Positions 24,120-33,418 of a DNA stretch of 49,256 nucleotides are shown one piece after another. This stretch comes from Bacillus sp. AFS055030 (lineage in GTDB: Bacteria > Bacillota > Bacilli > Bacillales > Bacillaceae_G): assembly GCF_002574545.1 (NCBI RefSeq), contig NZ_NUGT01000080.1, positions 1 through 49,256 on the forward strand, in the 5' to 3' direction. The stretch's first letter is position 1; every line of letters begins with the position of its first letter. The notes under the pieces were generated by a model, which searched no databases, had not been told where the DNA came from, and saw only the letters and a program-made list of their open reading frames with translations. The translations under genes and the position numbers were made by a program.

Positions 24120-24219
24120 TTTTACCCCCCACTTCTATTCAAATCTATTAAATTATATTCACTAGATTTTTAAATAGTCCTAGAGAGTATTTTTCATCTG
24201 CCTCTTTGATCTGATGTAG

Positions 24220-25014
24220 TTAATTTATTGCCAATAAACTCTTTTGTTTCCTCCCACTCAAAATCACAGCATTTCCTAATACTTTTTTGTTCAATAAAAT
24301 TTTTGGCAATTTCATTTCTTTTTCAAGTTTAGATCTGTTCAATTCTGATAATCCATATTTTTTCAACTCATTTAAAAGCTCTTTTTCATCTCCAAATATC
24401 TTTTCATCCATAAACAAATCTAAAAAGACGAAATGTCCACCAGGTTTCAACACTCTTAATGCCTCTTTAATGACTTCCGTTTTATTACTTTGATCTTTTA
24501 CTTCATGAAATGTAAGGCAGCTTACAATTACATCAAACTCATTCTCATTAAAAGGAAGTTCTGAAGCACTTGCTTTCTGAAAATGAATCTGATGAGAAAC
24601 ACCTTCAATTTCTGCATTTTGTTGACATTGCGCTTTTGAATACTCCCAATTTTCACCCCAATAATCAATTCCAGTTAATTTTGACCCAGGAAAAGCCTTT
24701 GCAAGTTTAATAATTAACGAACCGCTCCCCGTACCAATATCTAAAAGTGTTCCGTCTACATCTAACTTCACTTTGGACACAATTAAGTCATGAATTTTCG
24801 ACTGATAATTCCCTCCAATTGATGAAAATTGGTACACAGAATAAGAAAGTATACATGTTATATATAGAAATGGTACCGCTAAAATTCCTGTTAGAATTCG
24901 TATATATGTATTAACAGGTAAAATTTCTACCGTAAGAAAGATTATTGAGATCACAAGAAATATAAGCAGCTTATAGATCCGAATCCATGTTTTATATTTA
25001 GGTTTTAATTTCAA
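24220..25014 (-). CDS. Membrane-anchored class I SAM methyltransferase
   Basis: A 264-aa protein. Two membrane segments occupy residues 10-60 (LLIFLVISIIFLTVEILPV, then ILTGILAVPFLYITCILSY). A Methyltransf_11/25 domain follows, with SAM-binding motif LLDIGTGSGSLIIKLAKAF, acidic motif II GIDYWGENW, motif IV FDVIVSCLTFHEV, and RVLKPGGHFVFLD. The substrate is unknown; the anchor suggests a lipid or envelope target. No strong ribosome site precedes the start. Confidence 0.85.
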   Translation of the reverse strand: MKLKPKYKTWIRIYKLLIFLVISIIFLTVEILPVNTYIRILTGILAVPFLYITCILSYSVYQFSSIGGNYQSKIHDLIVSKVKLDVDGTLLDIGTGSGSLIIKLAKAFPGSKLTGIDYWGENWEYSKAQCQQNAEIEGVSHQIHFQKASASELPFNENEFDVIVSCLTFHEVKDQSNKTEVIKEALRVLKPGGHFVFLDLFMDEKIFGDEKELLNELKKYGLSELNRSKLEKEMKLPKILLNKKVLGNAVILSGRKQKSLLAIN

Positions 25015-25116
25015 ATTATTTCCTGCCTTTTAGTTTTATTTAAATTATACTTCATAAAAAATTCTCTTTAATTCTTTATTTAATATAATGCAAAAAAAAT
25101 TCGCAAATCAAACAAA

Positions 25117-25153
25117 ACAAACCTCTAATACAATGATGCATTAGAGGTTTGTT
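25117..25153 (-). terminator. Terminator after the FAD oxidoreductase gene
   Basis: AACAAACCTCTAAT pairs with ATTAGAGGTTTGTT. It lies 10 bases past the stop codon at 25163. Confidence 0.75.
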
Positions 25154-25162
25154 AATTAAGAA

Positions 25163-26617
25163 TTAAACCGTAACTAATTCTTTCTCTTTACTTCCGATTT
25201 TCGTAACGATATCACGGGCGATCCAAACACCACATGCGCTTGCTTGGGCTAAGCCACGAGTAACACCTGCTCCATCTCCACCTAGATATAAACCAGAGAT
25301 TTCACTTTCAAAGTGTTCATTTAGCTTTGGTCGAGCTGAATAGAATTTTGCTTCTACCCCGTAGAAAAGTGTATGTTCTGCAGCAATACCTGGGGTTACA
25401 TGATTTAATGCCTCTACCATTTCAATTAAACTTTTCATTGTATTATATGGTAAAACTAATCCTAAGTCTCCTGGTACTGCTTCTTTTAAAGTTGGTTCTA
25501 AAAAGCCTTCTTTAATACGTTTTTCAGTTGAACGGCGACCTTTTAAAATATCTCCGTATTTTTGTACGATTACTCCACCGTGTGAAAGCATGTTTGCAAG
25601 GCGTGAAACCTCGTGTGCGTATTCATTTGGTTTGTCAAATGGTTCAGCGAATTGATGTGATACTAATAAAGCAAAGTTTGTATTTGGACTTCCTAATTTC
25701 GGATCCTTATAAGCATGTCCATTAGCAGTCATAATTCCTGAATGGTTTTCAACTACTACGTGTCCAGAAGGATTACTACAGAATGTTCTGACTTTTGTAC
25801 CCACGCTAGTATTAAATACAAATTTCCCTTCGTATAAGTGTTTGTTAATCTCTTCCATTACAACGTTTGAAGTCTCAACACGAACACCAATATCTACTTG
25901 ATTCGTTGACATTTTTAATCGACGTTTTTTCATCACATCCGTTAACCATTTTGAGCCATCACGACCAGGTACAATTACTACTTTCTTTGCGTGTAATTCT
26001 TCACCTTTTTTTAATTTAATTCCCTTTATAATATGAGTACCTTCAACCTTTTCAGTTAATAAGTCTTCTACTTCAGTTTTATACATCATATCTATTTTCG
26101 TTTTTAAGTACTCATAAATGCTCTTTAGAATTTCTAAATTTTGTTCCGTTCCTAAATGACGAACTTGTGCACGTAATAATTTAAGTCCTGCTGCGTAACC
26201 ACGACGCTCAATATCTCTAACTTCTTCTGTTAAAGGATCAGTAATCGATTCAGTCGCACCATGTTTTAAATTAATTTCATCAACGTATTTGATTAATTCT
26301 ACTACTTGTGAATCAGATAAATAATCTGTCATCCATCCACCAAATTCGCTTGTAATATTAAATTTCCCATCAGAATATGCTCCAGCACCACCAAAACCAT
26401 TTGTAATTGAGCAAGCTGGTAAGCAACCAGAAAATTCTTTTTTACCTGCAGCAGGCGGACATTTTTCAATTTTCTTTTGTAAAATCGGGCAATGTCTAGC
26501 GAAAATATCATGTCCTTTATCAACTAGTAGTACTTTAGCATCAGGCATTTTTAACGTTAATTCATAACAAGTAAAGATTCCAGCAGGTCCTGCTCCAACA
26601 ACGATTACATCATACAT
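25163..26617 (-). CDS. FAD-dependent oxidoreductase (NAD(P)/FAD family)
   Basis: A 484-aa flavoprotein with FAD-binding VIVVGAGPAGIFTCYELTLK at residues 4-23, a second conserved block SITNGFGGAGAYSDGKFNIT, and a C-terminal FAD-contact GLYLGGDGAGVTRGLAQASA. Several Cys cluster early (CPILQKKIEKCPP, GCLPAC). This layout is that of the large YhiN/HI0933-unlike dehydrogenases annotated only as FAD-dependent protein; the reaction is not known. GGAGGTATATAT precedes the start. It is a single gene with its own terminator. Confidence 0.85.
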   Translation of the reverse strand: MYDVIVVGAGPAGIFTCYELTLKMPDAKVLLVDKGHDIFARHCPILQKKIEKCPPAAGKKEFSGCLPACSITNGFGGAGAYSDGKFNITSEFGGWMTDYLSDSQVVELIKYVDEINLKHGATESITDPLTEEVRDIERRGYAAGLKLLRAQVRHLGTEQNLEILKSIYEYLKTKIDMMYKTEVEDLLTEKVEGTHIIKGIKLKKGEELHAKKVVIVPGRDGSKWLTDVMKKRRLKMSTNQVDIGVRVETSNVVMEEINKHLYEGKFVFNTSVGTKVRTFCSNPSGHVVVENHSGIMTANGHAYKDPKLGSPNTNFALLVSHQFAEPFDKPNEYAHEVSRLANMLSHGGVIVQKYGDILKGRRSTEKRIKEGFLEPTLKEAVPGDLGLVLPYNTMKSLIEMVEALNHVTPGIAAEHTLFYGVEAKFYSARPKLNEHFESEISGLYLGGDGAGVTRGLAQASACGVWIARDIVTKIGSKEKELVTV

Positions 26618-26996
26618 CTATATATACCTCCAAATAAGGTTCAAATTATTTCATTTAATCAACCTAAAATAGAATACCATCAATAAGAACACGTTTCAAG
26701 TAAAAACACGAACATTTTCTGTATTTTTTTAAAAAAATATTCGTTAATTAATAAAGTGAAACCTTTTCATTCGAAATTAGCATCTGTCAATTAGCTTTTT
26801 TATCCAATATTAGACAATTCAAACTTGAAGATTAATTAATTTCATCTATTTAATATTAACATTATTAGTATTTCATCGTATTTTAATTAAAAATTTACTA
26901 TCTGAAACACAAAAATACCTCTTTAGATAGAAACACTATGATACTAAATTGAATAGTTATATAAATAACTGATTTTTTATATTGGAGATGGAAAAT
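26618..26996. other. Divergent intergenic region
   Basis: This region holds the 5' ends of two divergent genes. It is AT-rich, and I see no clear operator, RNA or small gene. Confidence 0.4.
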
Positions 26997-27419
26997 ATGC
27001 TTGAAGAAAATATAAAGGAAAAGGATGGTAAAGATCATTATCAGAAAACTAATTTAGAAGATAAAGAATTACAATCGAGTCTTGAGAGAAAAATTGTTGC
27101 TGTAACATGGGTTAAAGCAGTTGCACAATTATATGAAACGATCACATTATCAAAATTATACACGATTGACAAAGACCCAATCTTTCAAGGAAAAAGAGAC
27201 ATCTTGTCGGGAATGTGGATTGGTACTGCTGGTCAATTTTCCGTAGCTTATCACGTTTCTAAGCAATTGTTCACTTCAGATAAAAAAGATTTACTTGAAT
27301 TACAAAGAAAAATCGTCCTTTCTGATTCTATTCAATTAGTTGGGAATGCATTGGCACTTATTGGTGCATCCGAGGTAATTCAAGAAGAAATTGGTGACGG
27401 GGAATTATTTCTTTCATAG
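26997..27419 (+). CDS. Hypothetical protein, 140 aa
   Basis: A soluble, partly amphipathic helical protein. A charged N terminus (EENIKEKDGKDHYQK) is followed by RKIVAVTWVKAVAQLYETIT, GMWIGTAGQFSVAYHVSKQL and IQLVGNALALIGASEVIQEE. The Gly/Ala-rich helices resemble the DUF6944-type Bacillus proteins, but I am not confident of that. The first in-frame TTG (26982) overlaps the ribosome site GGAG, so I start at the ATG nine bases downstream of it. A terminator follows. Confidence 0.6.
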   Translation: MLEENIKEKDGKDHYQKTNLEDKELQSSLERKIVAVTWVKAVAQLYETITLSKLYTIDKDPIFQGKRDILSGMWIGTAGQFSVAYHVSKQLFTSDKKDLLELQRKIVLSDSIQLVGNALALIGASEVIQEEIGDGELFLS

Positions 27420-27449
27420 TTATAAACGAAAAATTAAAAAATATAAAAT

Positions 27450-27480
27450 AAATCCCACAGAAATTCCATGTGGGATTTTT
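27450..27480. terminator. Bidirectional terminator
   Basis: AAATCCCACA and TGTGGGATTTTT, between the convergent plus-strand gene and metC. Confidence 0.85.
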
Positions 27481-27529
27481 AATAACATGTTTGTAGGACA
27501 ATTTTAACATTTTAATTATTTTTGTTTCC

Positions 27530-28705
27530 CTATTCCTTCACTACTTGTTTTTCTCTTACTCCTGCATTTAATGCTTTTTTGAAGCTTGCAATCAAGTCTT
27601 CAACATCTTCTAAACCAACGGATACTCTTATTAATGTATCTTTTACACCTAATCTTTCACGAACATCAAGCGGTATAGCAGCATGAGACATCTTTACAGG
27701 GTATGAAACAATTGTCTCAACTCCACCTAGTGAAACGGCAACTGCAACGTTTTCGACTGATTGTAGGAAACTTGTCGTTTGTTCAAGCGTTTTTAATGTA
27801 AACGAAAGAACTGCTCCACCTCCAGTTGCCTGCTCAAAATGCACATCGTGACCTGGATGATTTTTTAGTCCAGGGTAAAAAACATCCTCAACCTCTTCTT
27901 GTTCTAAAAGCCAGTTTGCTAATTTTGTTGCAGTTTGTTCATATGCATCCATACGAACTTTTAGTGTCTTTAATCCTCTTAATGTGAGCCAACAGTCTTG
28001 TGGACCTAAAATTGCTCCGAATGAATTTTGAATTGTGTATAAATCATTTGCAAGTTCTTCCGAATTTACGACCGCTAGACCTCCGATTACATCGCTATGC
28101 CCTGCAATAAATTTTGTTGCACTATGAACGACAATATCAGCTCCTAAGTCTAATGGTCTTTGTAAATATGGTGATAAAAAACTATTATCTACTATGACTA
28201 GTATGTCATTTTCTTTTGCTATTTTGATTGCACTACTTAAATCAGTAATTTTCAAAAGAGGGTTAGATGGAGTTTCTAAATATAGCCCTTTTGTATTTGG
28301 CTTTATTCCATCTTTAATTTCTCGTAATTTAGAAGCATCTACGAAAGTAAAATCGATTCCGAAGCGATTTAATACTTTTGTAGCAATTCTAAATGTTCCT
28401 CCATAAACATCTTCACAAATGACGATATGATCTCCTGCTGAAAACAAAGACAATACTGATGAAATGGCAGCCATTCCTGATGAAAATGCAAAACCTCGTA
28501 CACCGTTTTCTAATTTTGCAATTGTATTTTCTAACGCCTCTCTTGTTGGATTTCCACTTCTTGCATAATCGTATTTACCAAATTTCTCTGTATCAAACTG
28601 ATGAAATGTTGAAGTCTGATAAATCGGTATACTTAATGCCCCTGTTGTTTGATCAATTTCGTTTCCGTTATGAATTAATTTCGTTCCAAATTGCATGCTC
28701 ATCAC
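27530..28705 (-). CDS. metC: Cystathionine beta-lyase (MetC-type PLP enzyme)
   Basis: A 391-aa Cys/Met-metabolism PLP enzyme that converts cystathionine to homocysteine in methionine synthesis. PLP Lys198 is in VVHSATKFIAGHSD, the phosphate-binding region is SSGMAAISS, and the family signature lies around residues 185-210. Its start overlaps the stop of metI (GTGATG), and ATG codons at 28702 and 28696 also follow a GGGGTGAT site, so the exact start is uncertain by up to three codons. It is the second gene of the S-box operon. Distinguishing beta-lyase from gamma-lyase needs phylogeny; order and operon favour beta-lyase. Confidence 0.9.
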   Translation of the reverse strand: MMSMQFGTKLIHNGNEIDQTTGALSIPIYQTSTFHQFDTEKFGKYDYARSGNPTREALENTIAKLENGVRGFAFSSGMAAISSVLSLFSAGDHIVICEDVYGGTFRIATKVLNRFGIDFTFVDASKLREIKDGIKPNTKGLYLETPSNPLLKITDLSSAIKIAKENDILVIVDNSFLSPYLQRPLDLGADIVVHSATKFIAGHSDVIGGLAVVNSEELANDLYTIQNSFGAILGPQDCWLTLRGLKTLKVRMDAYEQTATKLANWLLEQEEVEDVFYPGLKNHPGHDVHFEQATGGGAVLSFTLKTLEQTTSFLQSVENVAVAVSLGGVETIVSYPVKMSHAAIPLDVRERLGVKDTLIRVSVGLEDVEDLIASFKKALNAGVREKQVVKE

Positions 28706-29871
28706 CCCAATGCATTTTCTAAGTCATTTAATAAATCATCTATGTGTTCAATTCCCACTGATAAACGTAATGTATGATCATCTAGACCAAGCTTTCTTTT
28801 AAATTCTTCCGGCATTTCTGAATGAGTTTGCGTATGTGGATAAGTAATTAACGATTCGACCCCGCCTAAACTTTCCGCGAACGTGATGACTTTTACACTA
28901 CCTAAAACTTGTTCAACTAATCTTAAATCTTTTACTTTAAATGAAATCATTGCACCAAATCCATTTGCCTGTTCCTTAATAATTGAATACCCTTTATGCG
29001 TTGGTAACCCTACATAATATACTTCCGTAACATTCGGATGATTTTCTAAAAACTTCGCAAGTACAATCGCATTTTTTTGACTATATTCCATACGTAAATG
29101 TAATGTTTTAATTCCTCTTAATATTAACCAAGAGTCAAATGGAGCTAATGTTGCACCTGTTGATTTTTGATAATAGCGAATTCGTTCATTCGTATACTCT
29201 GAATTCGTAACGACGAAACCAGCAAGCGTATCATTATGGCCACCTAAATACTTTGTTCCACTATGAACAACTACATCTGCCCCTAATTCAATTGGTCTAA
29301 AGAAATAAGGTGTTAAAAATGTATTATCAACGATCACAATAATATCTCTTTCTTTTGCAATCTCTACTACTCTTTTTAAATCAGTTACTTTCATCATTGG
29401 ATTTGATGGTGTTTCAATAAAAATACCTTTTGTGTTTGGTTTAAGTGCATCAAGAATATTTTCAATTTCAGTCGTATCAACAAAATGATGCTCAAGTCCA
29501 TATGGCGAATAAATTTCTTCGAATAAGCGATATGTACCACCGTATAAATCATCTGAAACAATTAGGTGGTCACCTTTTTTAAATAAGCTTAATACTGCAG
29601 TAACAGCTGCATTTCCTGTTGAAAAAGCAACACCATAATTAGCACTTTCTAATTTTGCGACAGTATTTTCGACTTCTTCTCGAGTTGGATTTTGTAATCT
29701 TGCATAATCATAACCAGTTGATTGATTTAGTCCTGCATGCTTAAATGTAGCAGATTGATAAATTGGATAACTAATCGCACCAGTTAATGGATCATAGCCC
29801 TTGTTTCCGTGAACAGCTACTGTTTCAATCGATTTTTTATTCGTTTTTAAAGCCTCTTTTGTGTTCGTCAT
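28702..29871 (-). CDS. metI: Cystathionine gamma-synthase / O-acetylhomoserine thiolyase (MetI)
   Basis: A 389-aa PLP enzyme homologous to B. subtilis MetI. It condenses an acylated homoserine with cysteine (or sulfide) to give cystathionine (or homocysteine). PLP Lys207 lies in VVHSGTKYLGGHND, and the fold-defining FSTGNAAVTAVLSL and DNTFLTPYFFRPIELGADV are present. GGAGGATTTATA precedes the ATG. It is the first gene after the SAM riboswitch, so it should be off when SAM is plentiful, and is translationally coupled to metC. Confidence 0.92.
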   Translation of the reverse strand: MTNTKEALKTNKKSIETVAVHGNKGYDPLTGAISYPIYQSATFKHAGLNQSTGYDYARLQNPTREEVENTVAKLESANYGVAFSTGNAAVTAVLSLFKKGDHLIVSDDLYGGTYRLFEEIYSPYGLEHHFVDTTEIENILDALKPNTKGIFIETPSNPMMKVTDLKRVVEIAKERDIIVIVDNTFLTPYFFRPIELGADVVVHSGTKYLGGHNDTLAGFVVTNSEYTNERIRYYQKSTGATLAPFDSWLILRGIKTLHLRMEYSQKNAIVLAKFLENHPNVTEVYYVGLPTHKGYSIIKEQANGFGAMISFKVKDLRLVEQVLGSVKVITFAESLGGVESLITYPHTQTHSEMPEEFKRKLGLDDHTLRLSVGIEHIDDLLNDLENALG

Positions 29872-29897
29872 TATAAATCCTCCATTTTAGTCAAATA

Positions 29898-29931
29898 AAA
29901 AAACCACTTCCTAAAAAATAAGAAGTGGTTA
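29898..29931 (-). terminator. SAM riboswitch terminator
   Basis: AACCACTTC pairs with GAAGTGGTT followed by a T-run on the minus strand, between aptamer and metI. Confidence 0.88.
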
Positions 29932-29953
29932 TGTCCGCAAAATATACATATCG

Positions 29954-30057
29954 CTCTTATCTTCCAGGTTTTTCACCTGCAGGATTTAGCACTTTCTAGT
30001 TTTCACTAGAGTTGCCGGGTTTCGTCGGGCCAGTCCCTCCACCACTCTTGATAAGAT
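29954..30057 (-). ncRNA. SAM-I (S-box) riboswitch
   Basis: On the minus strand the aptamer reads CTTATC, AGAGTGGTGGAGGGACTGGC, CCGACGAAACCCGGCAACT, then a stem with loop and AGGTGAAAAACCTGG, and GATAAG closing P1. These are the conserved S-box cores. SAM binding should favour the terminator at 29898-29931 and switch off metI-metC. Confidence 0.95.
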
Positions 30058-30075
30058 TATTAAATTATATTGACT

Positions 30076-30104
30076 AGTATATTAAAAACTCTGATAATTA
30101 TCAA
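30076..30104 (-). promoter_or_regulatory. metIC promoter
   Basis: TTGATA, 17-base spacer, TATACT, about 20 bases before the S-box. Confidence 0.7.
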
Positions 30105-30136
30105 TCTTTTTTTTTCGTTATTTAAAGATTAGCTTT

Positions 30137-32434
30137 TCATTTCCATTCATCAGGTAATAAACTTTGATAAAGTGTACTCTTATATCGATCATCAATTAGT
30201 AATAAAGTCCCTTCATCTAATTCAGATCGAATAACTCTTCCACCAGCTTGCATTACTTTATTCATACCTGGAAAGACATACGCATAATAATACCCATTTT
30301 TTCCAACCGAATTAAAATGCTCCTTTAAAATATTTCTTTCTAAACAAATCTGCGGCAATCCTACACCAACTATTACGACACCATTTAATCGATCGCCCTT
30401 TAAATCAATCCCTTCAGAGAATATACCACCTAATACAGCAAAGCCAACTAACGTTTCCTCATTTTGACTATCAAACTGTAAAAGGAACTCTTCTCGTTCA
30501 ATTTCAGTCATACCATTTTCCTGAACGATTGTTTTTATGCTAGGGTATTTCTCTTTAAATAAGTCTACACTTTTAGTTAAATATTGATATGACGGATAAA
30601 AAACTAAATAATTACCTTTTCTCTTTGTAACTTCTTTAAACACGGAATCAATTAATCTTTCTAAATTTCTATCTCGATCTTGATATCGAGTTGATAGAGG
30701 TTCGATTGTTACTTCTAGTTGCTCTTTATGAAAAGGAGAACCGATTGAAACTGTATAATCGCGACTTTGATCCCCAAGCATATCTTGAAAATATTGTATT
30801 GGCGTTAAAGTTGCTGAAAAATAAATTGTAGAGCGAAATCTTTTTATAATGTCATTTACTACTTTAGACGGATCAAGGCAAAATAATTTTAAATGAACTT
30901 CACTTTTATATAATTCATAGTAACATACGTAATTTTCATCAAAAAACTCTGCAATTTTGACAAAGTTGAGTGACTCAAAATAAGTATCAAGTAGAAGTTG
31001 TTTATTTTCATCCTCGTCCATTTCTTGTAACTTTATTTCTACAATTTCATTAAATGTATGTAGCAGTTCTATTAAATCCCCATCTATGTCCTTTGAAACT
31101 GGGGTTACAACGTCCTTCCATTTTTTTCTCAATTCAATAAATCGCTTATTTACATCATTTATTATAGTATAAAGTTCATCTTTTAAATTTTTAAATCGAT
31201 TTTTTAACTCTAAAAATTTAGATTTGAATAAACTCGCAGAATACATTTCTCTTGCCCGATCAACAAGATTATGTGCTTCATCAATTAATAAAACTGAACT
31301 TCGTTTATGTTCATCAAATAATCGTTTTAACGATACTCTAGGATCAAAAATATAATTTACATCACATATAATCGCATCTGAAGAATTTAATAAATCTAAT
31401 GAATATTCAAATGGACAAACTGTATGTTTTCGTGCATATTCTTCTATTTTCTCTCTAGTTAGCACTTGTTCCGAAGAAAGAATATCAAGAACAGCATCAT
31501 TTATCCGGTCATAATAACCATTGGCAAATTCACAATAATCCTTTTGACAAATCGTCTCTTCTTTAAAACAGATTTTATCTTTTGCTGTAATGGTCGTACA
31601 CTTTATACAAAGTCCTTGATCTGTCATGCGCTTAAATGCTTCTTCCGCAACAGTTCTAGTAATCGTCTTTGAAGTTAAGTAAAACATTCGATTCATACTA
31701 TTCTCACCAATATTTTTAACGGTTGGAAAAATAGTTGAAACCGTTTTTCCTATTCCAGTTGGTGCAACAGCAAATAAATTATTACCTTCCTGAATCGTTT
31801 GATATACCGCACCTGCAAGCTTTCTCTGACCTTTTCTAAATGAAGGAAAGGGAAATTTTAATTCTTTTATTGTCTCATTCCTTAACTCAATATGATCGTA
31901 TTTCCATTTTGCATAAGGATAATAAATGTCTAACATTTTGTATATGTAATTTGTTAAATCATCCTTTGTAAATAAAAGATCGAAGCTTATTTTTTGCTCA
32001 GTCAAAATATTAATATATGTAAGTCTAAGTGTAATCTTTTCAAGCTGCAATTCTTCACAAATAAAATATCCATAAACTTTTGCTTGAGCCCAATGAACAG
32101 GATATGAATTTTCATTTACTTCATCCAAATCCTTCATTGTTGATTTAATTTCTTCTATTATATATTGATCATCCTTAAGTAATAATCCATCAAGGCGGCC
32201 TTCTATCTGAAACACCAATTGATCAAATGTTATGGTACCGGATATAGGTCGTTCCTTTACATCCAGTTCACCATACTCTCTTTGGATTTTTTGATGTGCC
32301 TTTGTTCCTTCTATTAATGAAACCGAACTTTTAAATTTTACATCGATACTTCCCGCCGTATGAGCATACTCAACTAGCGTTCGAACTGATACCTTTATAC
32401 AATTCTCCAAATTGAGTACCCTCCTTTTTTCCAT
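30137..32434 (-). CDS. XPD/DinG-like helicase with N-terminal RecB-type nuclease domain
   Basis: A 765-aa SF2 helicase. The N terminus is a PD-(D/E)xK nuclease of the RecB/Cas4 kind: H47, then D82 in IEGRLDG, E95-x-K97 in IEEIKS, and QxxxY at Q117-Y121. Walker A PTGIGKT is at 225-231. Cysteines of an Fe-S domain follow (LCIKC, ICFKEETICQKDYC, VCPFE). DEAH is in LLIDEAHN, and a helicase C2 domain ends in QAGGRVIRSELDEG. Related proteins are thought to act in DNA repair. No partner gene is adjacent. The start has AAGGAGGG. Confidence 0.9.
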   Translation of the reverse strand: MEKRRVLNLENCIKVSVRTLVEYAHTAGSIDVKFKSSVSLIEGTKAHQKIQREYGELDVKERPISGTITFDQLVFQIEGRLDGLLLKDDQYIIEEIKSTMKDLDEVNENSYPVHWAQAKVYGYFICEELQLEKITLRLTYINILTEQKISFDLLFTKDDLTNYIYKMLDIYYPYAKWKYDHIELRNETIKELKFPFPSFRKGQRKLAGAVYQTIQEGNNLFAVAPTGIGKTVSTIFPTVKNIGENSMNRMFYLTSKTITRTVAEEAFKRMTDQGLCIKCTTITAKDKICFKEETICQKDYCEFANGYYDRINDAVLDILSSEQVLTREKIEEYARKHTVCPFEYSLDLLNSSDAIICDVNYIFDPRVSLKRLFDEHKRSSVLLIDEAHNLVDRAREMYSASLFKSKFLELKNRFKNLKDELYTIINDVNKRFIELRKKWKDVVTPVSKDIDGDLIELLHTFNEIVEIKLQEMDEDENKQLLLDTYFESLNFVKIAEFFDENYVCYYELYKSEVHLKLFCLDPSKVVNDIIKRFRSTIYFSATLTPIQYFQDMLGDQSRDYTVSIGSPFHKEQLEVTIEPLSTRYQDRDRNLERLIDSVFKEVTKRKGNYLVFYPSYQYLTKSVDLFKEKYPSIKTIVQENGMTEIEREEFLLQFDSQNEETLVGFAVLGGIFSEGIDLKGDRLNGVVIVGVGLPQICLERNILKEHFNSVGKNGYYYAYVFPGMNKVMQAGGRVIRSELDEGTLLLIDDRYKSTLYQSLLPDEWK

Positions 32435-32550
32435 TTTATCATAATTCTTCTTTCTTGATTAAAAATGAACTTTTAAAGAAGGTTCTCTTTACTTAAAGAA
32501 CCACAAAGTAAAAAAGAAGAAATAATAAAAATAGCCCTATTACTTTTTCA

Positions 32551-32587
32551 CAAAAAAAGTTCAAGTTATTAAATTAACTTGAACTTT
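32551..32587 (-). terminator. Terminator after the YcxB-like gene
   Basis: AAAGTTCAAGTTA and TAACTTGAACTTT form a 13-base stem with A/T-runs on both sides, so it could work in both directions. It is 26 bases past the stop. Confidence 0.8.
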
Positions 32588-32612
32588 CAAATTTATAAGG
32601 GTGATTTAATTA

Positions 32613-33140
32613 TTAACAGTATAATAGTTCAATATTATTTTTTCTATAATATTGTAATAGTTTATCCATATCCTCTTTTATTGCTTCTAAGGGCACAATA
32701 ATGGCTTTCATATTTGTAATATAAATATAAAAATAATCCTTTGTTCCTTTGATCTCAACTATATGATCCCACTTTATTTCATGAACACTTGATTGTGTAA
32801 TTTCTTTGATCCCATTCTCATCAACCTTAAGTAAATGTTCACCCAATAGTGCTTCGTCATTTTTTTTATTTATATGCTTAACCAATTTATTTTTTGTTGA
32901 ACGGTAAAAATATTTTGGAAAATAACAGAACCAAAGTATTGAAGCTGACGAGAAGGCAAGTAAGTAACCAAATAGAGGTTGATTAAAAAAGTAAGAAATA
33001 ATAAATGGTATGACTAAATAAATTAGACTCACAGTAATTCGTTGTTTACGCAATGACTTTTGTACACTTTTTGAATGTTTTAAATGATGTAAATTAAATT
33101 CAATATAATCATCCAAATTAATTTCATAATTAAATTTCAT
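32613..33140 (-). CDS. YcxB-like family membrane protein
   Basis: A 175-aa protein with two membrane segments (about 36-50, VSLIYLVIPFIISYF, and 57-75, LLAFSSASILWFCYFPKYF) and a C-terminal soluble YcxB-like domain (HEIKWDHIVEIKGTKDYFYI, then IIVPLEAI). The family has no established role. AGGTAAATT precedes the start. It is a single gene with a strong terminator. Confidence 0.75.
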   Translation of the reverse strand: MKFNYEINLDDYIEFNLHHLKHSKSVQKSLRKQRITVSLIYLVIPFIISYFFNQPLFGYLLAFSSASILWFCYFPKYFYRSTKNKLVKHINKKNDEALLGEHLLKVDENGIKEITQSSVHEIKWDHIVEIKGTKDYFYIYITNMKAIIVPLEAIKEDMDKLLQYYRKNNIELLYC

Positions 33141-33347
33141 AATTTACCTCCAAATTCATCATTTCTTTCATTACTATCATTCTAACATTAGGAAAAAATA
33201 GAATATAAAGATATTTTATCTACTACTGTTAAGTTGACTTTTCAAGATTCATAGAATTAATTCTTATATTAAGAATTTGTAATTATTCATTTCTAAAGTT
33301 CTAATGATAAATTTTTGGCATAAAAATGGATGTCCTAACTCTAAATA

Positions 33348-33398
33348 AAAAAGGGGCAGCTCAAAAGTCAGTTAACCTGACTTTTGAGGCAACCCCCA
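33348..33398 (-). terminator. Terminator of the ABC exporter operon
   Basis: CTCAAAAGTCAG-GTTAA-CTGACTTTTGAG flanked by GGGG/CCCC arms and a T-run on the minus strand. Confidence 0.9.
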
Positions 33399-33418
33399 GT
33401 CTAATTAAAACAGTTCAA

